From Candidatus Eiseniibacteriota bacterium (GTDB lineage Bacteria > Arandabacterota > Arandabacteria > Arandabacterales > Arandabacteraceae), in NCBI GenBank assembly GCA_030622265.1, contig JAUXGG010000002.1, forward strand, positions 1 to 22,003: DNA of 22,003 bases. The letters run 5' to 3'. Every line of letters begins with the position of its first letter. Position 1 is the first letter of the stretch. This document shows positions 16,449-22,003 of this stretch, in pieces. The notes under the pieces were generated by a model that saw nothing but the letters and a program-made list of their open reading frames with translations, did not search any database and was not told where the DNA came from. The position numbers and the translations under genes were made by a program.

Positions 16449-16457
16449 ATTATACCA
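16449..16457 (-). promoter_or_regulatory. Extended -10 promoter of the glutaminyl cyclase gene
   Basis: The minus strand reads TGGTATAAT: a perfect TATAAT with the TGn extension. No convincing -35 box is seen 17 bases upstream, as usual for extended -10 promoters. The predicted transcript would begin near 16442, giving a leader of about 58 bases. Confidence 0.6.
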
Positions 16458-16495
16458 CATGTCGCGGAGTTCCGCACCATGCTACGTGATCGCAA

Positions 16496-16744
16496 GTGGT
16501 TGACCGACTCTTCACTCTTAGGCCCGATCTCAGGACCCCCTTGACCAGCGGCTACATGGATGACAAGTCACAGTGGTCTGTCATAAGTGACAGAGGTCTG
16601 CCATTTTTACATAAGCCCTTCACACTGGTTGACCTGCTTCGAATGGTCAAAGCGGCCGTCGAGTCAGGCACGCTTTCAATCTTAGTCCTAAAGCAGCGGG
16701 TGTTGTCTGCCGACTACCACGTCGGAGGTCGTCATGAAGGATGA
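16496..16744 (+). pseudogene. Orphan C-terminal piece of a response-regulator receiver domain
   Basis: An 82-codon frame from GTG 16496. Its first 55 or so residues match only the second half of a receiver domain: LRPDLRTPLTSGYMDD contains the conserved Thr/Ser position (LTSGY) and PFLHKPF contains the invariant Lys-Pro. The acidic pocket and the phosphoacceptor Asp that should lie upstream are absent, and an in-frame TGA at 16487-16489 blocks extension. It resembles the end of the adjacent hybrid kinase (LKPKLEVLLTSGYINE, FLRKPY), so it is probably the tail of a lost paralogue. Its stop overlaps the start of that kinase by 11 bp, an arrangement that would couple translation if the frame is still translated. 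The promoter of the divergent cyclase gene lies just upstream of the break. Confidence 0.6.
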
Positions 16745-19715
16745 GCATAAGGCAGCTTTCTATGCCACGGTTGCCAGCGTTTCTGTATACACCCTGAATG
16801 TTGTATTCCGCCCGCTAACGTTCTTTGACGGATCACTGCCTGAATGGTTGGCATCGCGAATAGTTGGGCTTGCGATTGTGATGCTGTTTGGGGTTCTTGC
16901 CTATAGGATCTTCGCCAGCCTCATACGAGCAAGGAAGGTGCCAAGCGACGGCAGAGATGATGACAGCGCCAGCCAGGTGCTGTCACCCGAAGCGTTTCAT
17001 CTCTCCAGTCGCCTAGTTGGAGTTGCCAACCGCCACACGGAGATGATTCCTCTTCTCCGTCAGGTTGTTGCGGAGATCAAGGACTGCACCGGTTGTGCCT
17101 CGGTAGGGATACGCATATTGGATCAGGAAGGCAACATGCCATACCTTGCTTACGAGGACTTCGGTCTGAAGTTCTACGAAGTGGAAAGCCCCCTTTCAGT
17201 GAGAAGGGATCGATGCATGTGCAGCAATGTAATGACCGGCGTGACTGATCCAACTCTCCCCTTCTACACCAAAGGCGGCTCATTTCACACAAACGAGACA
17301 AGCCGCGTTCTCTCCACCGTCAAGGAGACTGAAAAGGGGCAGATGTGTGATCTGTGTAGCCAGTATGGATACGAGTCGGTCGCACTGATTCCAATTCGCG
17401 CAGGAGACCGCATACTAGGCCTGGTACATGTGGCCGATCCAGGGGAGAAGATGATTCGACCGGGGATGGTCCAGGTGCTGGAGAGGACGTCTATACAACT
17501 GGGTCTCGCCATCCAGCGCACCTTGGCGGAGGAGGCTGTGAAGAACGCTTGCCTGGGGTGGCGGGTGACCCTGGATGCCATTGAAGATGCGGTCTGTCTG
17601 CTTGACACGGACGGAAGGATCATGAGGTGCAACAGGGCCATGGCCAATCTTGTTAGGAAGCCCTTCACTGACATCATCGGCCATACCTGTTGTGAGTTTG
17701 TGCATGGTACCTCAGAACATATAGAAGGCTGTCCTCTCGTGCATATGCGACAGACCTGCCAGACCGCACACATTGCGATGCCTATAGATGACCGGTGGTT
17801 TAACGTTGTGGCATATCCGGTGGTCGATGGTACCGGTAGCCTTTCGGGAGCCGTTCACATCATGTCCGATATCACTGTCCGCAGGCAGGCCGAGGAGGCG
17901 CTGCGCAGCACGCAAGGAGCACTGCATCGTTCTGAGGAAGAGATCACTGTCAGAAACTGTATTGCCCATACATTTTTGACCGCCGCCGAGGACGAGATAT
18001 ATGATGAGATGCTTAAGATCATTCTCACGGCAACCAGGAGCAGCTATGGGGTGTTTGGATTCACCGATACGGATGGTACCCTGATCACCGCATCTGTTTG
18101 CGGGGAGTCATCGGACAAGCAGTACATCCCCCATAGAGGCTCCGTGGTCCTCACCGAGAACTGGCCCGAGATCTGGACACAGGTGTTGTCCGAGAAGAAG
18201 GTGATTTATTCCAATGACTCACCTCAGATGCCCGAGGGGTACGCTGATGTGTCCAGGGCTATGACAGCGCCGATTGTGCATAAGGAAGATCTCATTGGAG
18301 TAATCAGCATAGCTGATAAGTCTACTGACTATGACGAATGTGACCGGCGTCTCATTCAGGCCATTGTCGAGGAGATTACGCCAATCCTAAACGCCAGGCT
18401 CGAGAGAGACAGAAAGGAGGAGGTCGGCCGACAGTCTGAAGCAGAAAGAGAGAAGATCCAGACCCAGCTGGCACAGGCACAGAAGATGGAAGCCATTGGG
18501 GTTTTCGCGGGTACCATTTCAGAGGATTTCCACGCCTTACTATCCTCAATCCAGGACCACGCCAGTCAAGCCATGATAGATGTTGGCCAAGACTCCGCTG
18601 CATATGAGAATTTAAAGCAAATCCGTGGTGCTTGTATACCGGCTGCTAACCTGACTCGGCAGCTGCTTTTGTTGAGCGGCAAGAATGAGATGAAGACAGC
18701 CCGGGTCGATCTCAATACCATCGTACACAAGGTATTGCAGATGCTTGGCCAGCTCCTAGGTCGGGACATCACGGTCACAGCCAGTCTCAAACCGGATTTA
18801 TGGGACGTACGGGTCGATGGAGCCACTATCGAGCAAGTGCTCATGAACCTGGTTGAAAACACCAGAGACGTCATGCCACAGGGTGGGTGCATCAGCATCA
18901 GGACAGAGAATGTGGCCATCAGCGAAGGATACTGCAAGATTAACCCGGAGGCACGACCGGGGGAATTCGTCTGCCTTTCTATTACCGATGAAGGTGTGGG
19001 TATGAGCAAAGAAGCCAGGAAACACATCTTCGAGCCTTTTTACAGCACCAAGGAATCTGGCGAGACTAGGGGGCTTGGCCTTTCCGTCGTCCACGGGACC
19101 ATTGAACAGTATGACGGGTGGATTACGATCTACAGTGAACCTGGACACGGCACGACGTTCAGAATCTATCTGCCAGCTGCCTCAGAAACGGTTGAGGAGC
19201 ACAGGAAGGATCAGCGGCTAACTGCAGAGTGTCAGGGTAGAGGCGAACGGATTCTTGTTGTGGAGGACGAAGAGGTGATACGTGAGCTGGTCACATTGGC
19301 ACTCACTGACAACGGTTATGTCGTATATGATGCTGGCGGTTTCAAGGAAGCTCTGAACATTTTCAAAAGGGAAGACGGGGAATTCGATCTCTTGTTCAGC
19401 GATGTTGTGCTAACCGATGGAAACGGGCTTCGATTAGCCGAGCGGCTCGTCGTCCTCAAACCCAAACTCGAGGTGCTCCTAACGAGTGGCTACATCAATG
19501 AGGCGGTACAGTGGGTGATAACCTGCGAGAAGGGGTATCAGTTTCTACGTAAGCCCTATGCAATGGCTCGCCTACTTCAAGCCGTCAGAAGAAGGATAGA
19601 CTCACAGCAAGTCAAGCCACAAACGGAGACTGCTGAAGCACAAGCATGGGCGGAGCCCATAGCCTACTTCAAGTCATCCGGAAAAACCGATGTGCTCTCA
19701 GCCAACTCCTCGTAA
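16734..19715 (+). CDS. Membrane hybrid sensor histidine kinase with GAF-PAS-GAF input and C-terminal receiver; H-box His replaced
   Basis: A 993-aa protein. Two membrane segments (about 8-25 and 43-63) are followed by a first GAF domain (about 95-265), a PAS domain (275-385) and a second GAF domain (405-555). The first GAF has C161-x-C163 and C205-x2-C208, a Cys pattern found in related GAF sensors. A coiled linker (556-582) leads to the dimerisation helix. That helix reads MEAIGVFAGTISEDFHALL, where relatives have 'LAGGIAHDFNNLL'; the phosphoacceptor His is Glu597, and the nearest His is H600, one turn later. The ATPase domain looks intact: N-box N705/N709, DEGVGM (D752), EPFYSTK and RGLGLS. 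The receiver (838-950) is complete, with D890, T917 and K940. Either H600 has taken over, or the protein acts without classical autophosphorylation. GGAGG lies five bases before ATG 16734. Domain calls are confident; the signal is unknown. Confidence 0.9.
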   Translation: MKDEHKAAFYATVASVSVYTLNVVFRPLTFFDGSLPEWLASRIVGLAIVMLFGVLAYRIFASLIRARKVPSDGRDDDSASQVLSPEAFHLSSRLVGVANRHTEMIPLLRQVVAEIKDCTGCASVGIRILDQEGNMPYLAYEDFGLKFYEVESPLSVRRDRCMCSNVMTGVTDPTLPFYTKGGSFHTNETSRVLSTVKETEKGQMCDLCSQYGYESVALIPIRAGDRILGLVHVADPGEKMIRPGMVQVLERTSIQLGLAIQRTLAEEAVKNACLGWRVTLDAIEDAVCLLDTDGRIMRCNRAMANLVRKPFTDIIGHTCCEFVHGTSEHIEGCPLVHMRQTCQTAHIAMPIDDRWFNVVAYPVVDGTGSLSGAVHIMSDITVRRQAEEALRSTQGALHRSEEEITVRNCIAHTFLTAAEDEIYDEMLKIILTATRSSYGVFGFTDTDGTLITASVCGESSDKQYIPHRGSVVLTENWPEIWTQVLSEKKVIYSNDSPQMPEGYADVSRAMTAPIVHKEDLIGVISIADKSTDYDECDRRLIQAIVEEITPILNARLERDRKEEVGRQSEAEREKIQTQLAQAQKMEAIGVFAGTISEDFHALLSSIQDHASQAMIDVGQDSAAYENLKQIRGACIPAANLTRQLLLLSGKNEMKTARVDLNTIVHKVLQMLGQLLGRDITVTASLKPDLWDVRVDGATIEQVLMNLVENTRDVMPQGGCISIRTENVAISEGYCKINPEARPGEFVCLSITDEGVGMSKEARKHIFEPFYSTKESGETRGLGLSVVHGTIEQYDGWITIYSEPGHGTTFRIYLPAASETVEEHRKDQRLTAECQGRGERILVVEDEEVIRELVTLALTDNGYVVYDAGGFKEALNIFKREDGEFDLLFSDVVLTDGNGLRLAERLVVLKPKLEVLLTSGYINEAVQWVITCEKGYQFLRKPYAMARLLQAVRRRIDSQQVKPQTETAEAQAWAEPIAYFKSSGKTDVLSANSS

Positions 19716-19729
19716 TGACACGATAATCT

Positions 19730-19746
19730 GGGTCTTGCGAAGACCC
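19730..19746 (+). terminator. Terminator-like hairpin after the hybrid kinase gene
   Basis: GGGTCTT (19730-19736) pairs perfectly with AAGACCC (19740-19746) around a GCG loop, 15 bases after the stop codon. No T-run follows, so it may be only a weak or factor-assisted terminator or an mRNA 3'-end stabiliser. Confidence 0.4.
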
Positions 19747-20081
19747 TGAGAGTCATGGAATACCTGTACCTCCTCCCGGGAATGCTGCCGGAAAACTTGC
19801 ATTTGCGCTGGATCAGTTCCAAGGGTGAAGGTCCCGCCAGTCCCCTACCCTGATGCCAAGACAGCCTCACCCTTCAAGCAAGAAGCCGTCGCGAATCGCC
19901 CCCACTGTCTGAATCACAGCAATCTGAAAATGGGATTGACTCGCTTTCATTACTCCGATATTGTGGCATGGTCGAGTGCGTTGTATGTTTCATCTATATC
20001 TGCTGTTTGCTAGCTAGGCAAGAATAGCAACCACTCGGGGCAATGACTTGCAAGCCGGCCGATGAGGAGGAATCCTCGGCA
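19747..20081 (+). other. Intergenic region between the two kinase loci
   Basis: About 335 bp with no recognisable gene. It contains the candidate promoter at 19936-19964 and an untranslated leader. Short open frames here (for example at 19825-20013) show no protein-like pattern. Confidence 0.5.
19936..19964 (+). promoter_or_regulatory. Candidate sigma-70 promoter of the second kinase locus
   Basis: TTGACT (19936-19941) and TATTGT (19959-19964) are separated by 17 bases, with 5/6 and 4/6 matches to the consensus. It lies about 115 bp before the probable start at 20082. Confidence 0.45.
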
Positions 20082-21840
20082 ATGTTGGCCACGGCCCTAT
20101 CGATCGAATTGCCCGGGTTGTTTGTGAGTGTACTGGCCCTCCTGGTCGTGGTCTTCTGGGAACATCTCATTCGGCAGGGGACGGAGGCGGGGGACGCATT
20201 GAGAGAGAACGATACTATCGAGATGTCTTTGATAGTCTGTTTGTCTTGGCCGGTCTCATGACACGCGAGGGCACATTGATTGAAGCAAACGGGAAGGCTC
20301 GTGGATATCTTGAGGTAGCCGGATTGAAGCCCGAAGACGCGCTTGGCAAACCCTTTGAGGAAGCATACTGGTGGTCCTATTCGGAGTCTATCAGGCAGCA
20401 GTTACGTGAAGCGATCGAACGGGCCGCAAAGGGAGGGACTTCACGCTATGACGTGGTTGTGCGGACTGGTCAAGACAGTTTCGCCACAACCGATTTTTGC
20501 GTCCAACCCTTGTTTGATCATATAGGCAGAGTGACCTACTTGGTTGCCTGTGCGACGGATATCACCCACCGTGTCCGCCTTGAGGCAGAGGCCGGCGAAC
20601 ACATGAAACTCGAGAAAGTCATCGGCATGGTTTTGCACGATGGTTTGAGGTGCGCGGATCTGTCTGTTGTGTGCCGGACCTGCCTTGAAATGGCTGTGGA
20701 GATTACCTCAAGCGCATTCGGTTTTGTAGGTGAACTGAATGATCGGGGCAAATTCGACACCACGTTCATGGCTGACGCCCGGCGGGAAGCCTACCCGGCA
20801 CCGAAGGATCAAGCTGTGCCACGGCTTCGCGACATGGAGGTAAGAGGCCTCTGGGGCGAGGTGATCAAGCACAACAATCCCCTGATCACTAATGACCCCT
20901 CTTCGCATCCGGCCGGAGTTGGCACACCTCAGGGGCACCCTCCGGTCCAGTGCTTTCTAGGTGTTCCGCTCGTGAGAAGTGTGCAGGCCTTTGGTGTCTT
21001 CTCGGTGGCGAACAAACCGGGCGGTTACGAGGAGAGAGATTGCGAATTCCTTGAGCGTCTCTCGGCAGCCTTCGTGCTGGCCCAGGACCGCAGCCGGGCA
21101 GAGAAGGCTCTCCGGGACGCGCGTGACGAATTGAACGCCAGACTGGCGGAACGAAGCGGTGAATTAGCTCAACCGGATATCGGACTTGGACGGCCAGACT
21201 CCTTAGAATCGGAATCCCTTGCCATTATGGGTCATGAGTCAAGGAATCTGCTCAACCACATCATCGGCTTTACCGGCATGTTATTGCAGGGGATAGCCGG
21301 GGAGACAAATGAAGCGCAGAGGAAACATCTTTCCATCGTCTACGGCTCTGCAAAACGTCTCTTGAACCTAATAAATGATATCCTTGATCTTTGGTCGATT
21401 GAATCCGGGAAGATGGGGGTCTCGACGGAGACATTCGCGATTCGGGACATTGCTGCCGAGGTCTCGCGAAGCCTATCTCCTGTGATTTCTCAAGAGGGTT
21501 TGAGGCTGATCACAGAGATACCGGATGACACTCCAAGAATCCACAGCGATAAAAAGAAAGTCTTGCGGATTCTTCTGAACCTGGTCGGCAACGCAGTCAA
21601 ACTCACTAAGACCGGCGAGATAAGAATTGGATGTAGGTTCGATAGTGAGAACCTCGAGGTAAGTGTTTGCTTCACAGGGATGGGGATCAGGAGGGAGAAT
21701 ATCGACCATGTGTTCGAAGCTTTCAGGCAGGTCGGTGGTACGGCACAATCCGGATATGAGGGATCTGGGCGGAAACCGAATATGGCGACGGCTCCAAGTT
21801 TGCGTTTACGCTACCTGTCAGACTTGATGAAACAGAATAG
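20082..21840 (+). pseudogene. Second membrane PAS-GAF sensor histidine kinase, disrupted
   Basis: ATG 20082 (AGGAGG at 20065-20070) opens a frame with a membrane helix (LFVSVLALLVVVFW) that runs into GDALRE and then leaves the kinase frame. Removing one GA from the GAGAGAGA tract at 20201-20208 joins it exactly to YYRDVFDSLFVLAG, the start of a PAS domain. A GAF domain follows (about 20640-21100; AFGFVGELN, DMEVRGLWG, GTPQGHPPVQCFLGVPL). The HisKA domain keeps its His (MGHESRNLLNHIIGF, codon 21233-21235), and the N-box is present (LLNLVGNAVKLT). The G1 box is FTGMGI, with Phe instead of the catalytic Asp (codon 21671-21673). After AFRQVGG and YEGSG the G2 box is gone: at about 21769 the sequence jumps to a different frame that supplies the family ending (ETEYGDGSKFAFTLPV, stop TAG 21838-21840). 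The frameshift and internal deletion mark it as a pseudogene, unless the assembly is wrong. Confidence 0.7.
20201..20208 (+). repeat. GA dinucleotide tract at the kinase frameshift
   Basis: The tract is (GA)4. With (GA)3 the membrane-helix frame and the PAS frame become one continuous gene. Such tracts change length by slippage, so this is either a fixed mutation, a phase-variable switch or a sequencing error. Confidence 0.7.
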
Positions 21841-21841
21841 C

Positions 21842-21960
21842 ATGAAAACCCCGACGTGGTACTCACGGATATGCAACTCCGCCGGATGGAAGGTTATGAG
21901 CGCGGCAGAAAGATAAAGAGTGGGCCGGAGTCCTTCGTCTCGGCAGTCGAGCAGTATGTC
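21842..21960 (+). pseudogene. Remnant of a single-domain response regulator
   Basis: Starting at an ATG that follows the kinase stop by one base, only scraps of a receiver domain are left. ENPDVVLTDMQLRRMEGYE contains the phosphoacceptor Asp (codon 21868-21870) and RKIKS follows. The frame then jumps to GPESFVSAVEQYV, which matches the very end of receivers of the 'KPIDPExFVxQVEQYL' type. Both the N-terminal acidic pocket (about 45 residues) and the middle segment with the Thr and Lys (about 40 residues) are missing. The gene order kinase-then-receiver is what one expects for a two-component pair, so it was probably the partner of the disrupted kinase. It cannot fold as a receiver as it stands. 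Confidence 0.55.
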
Positions 21961-21990
21961 TGTTGGCCAGCAGTGTTCAGGGGGTGCGTG

Positions 21991-22003
21991 ATGAGAATCT
22001 TGA
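21991..22003 (+). CDS. Possible start of a further gene, cut by the window end
   Basis: ATG 21991 opens with Met-Arg-Ile-Leu, a common beginning of response regulators, seven bases after a GGGGG run and overlapping a TGA. Only four codons are visible, so this is a weak suggestion. Confidence 0.2.

Noticed and set aside
15932..16489. 185-aa plus-strand frame antisense to the cyclase
   Set aside because: It mirrors the cyclase coding sequence; the cyclase motifs are unambiguous.
19964..19982. Sigma-54 promoter (TGGCATG ... TGC)
   Set aside because: The distance between the GG and GC elements is one base too long for the strict sigma-54 spacing.
1..22003. CRISPR arrays, tRNA or rRNA genes, insertion sequences
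   Set aside because: No regularly spaced repeats, tRNA-like cloverleaf, rRNA segment, transposase or terminal inverted repeats were seen.

Overview
The window looks like a GC-rich Gram-negative bacterium, probably from an uncultured FCB-group lineage (Eisenbacteria, Krumholzibacteriota or Zixibacteria type). The reasons are: several secreted proteins with outer-membrane features; a glutaminyl cyclase ending in a 'QNxPNPF' FlgD-like / type IX-like sorting domain; large GAF/PAS hybrid histidine kinases; and a one-domain bacterial histone. The phylum is an inference.

Region by region. (1) Positions 1-1055 hold a decayed GNAT acetyltransferase (in-frame TAG, acetyl-CoA motif missing) followed by about 420 bp of degraded sequence. 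(2) Positions 1260-12858 are a co-directional five-gene locus for envelope proteins built on the DUF11 / conserved-repeat fold (TIGR01451 type). It has three secreted DUF11 proteins (327, 165 and 373 aa), a 2006-aa protein (DUF11, Cna-B-like, OmpA-like peptidoglycan-binding, then a C-terminal outer-membrane beta-barrel), and a 918-aa secreted protein with CBM9-like, SdrD/Cna-B-like and DUF11 modules whose start overlaps the barrel gene. Shared modules suggest the barrel protein is the wall- and membrane-anchored partner of the others. (3) Positions 12891-14772 hold a promoter and strong RBS driving a 61-aa histone-fold protein, a truncated secreted CBM9-like ORF, and a probable metallophosphoesterase lipoprotein. 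(4) On the minus strand, 15041-16384 encodes a secreted glutaminyl cyclase with an extended -10 promoter. (5) Positions 16496-21960 are a signalling region: an orphan receiver-domain tail, a complete 993-aa hybrid kinase whose phosphoacceptor His is replaced by Glu, a second kinase broken by a GA-repeat frameshift and an internal deletion, and remnants of its response regulator.

The strongest candidates for new biology are the DUF11/OmpA-barrel locus, the bacterial histone, and the H-box-less hybrid kinase. A second theme is decay by small internal deletions and frameshifts in at least four genes. This is either real pseudogenisation or an assembly problem, and read mapping would tell which.
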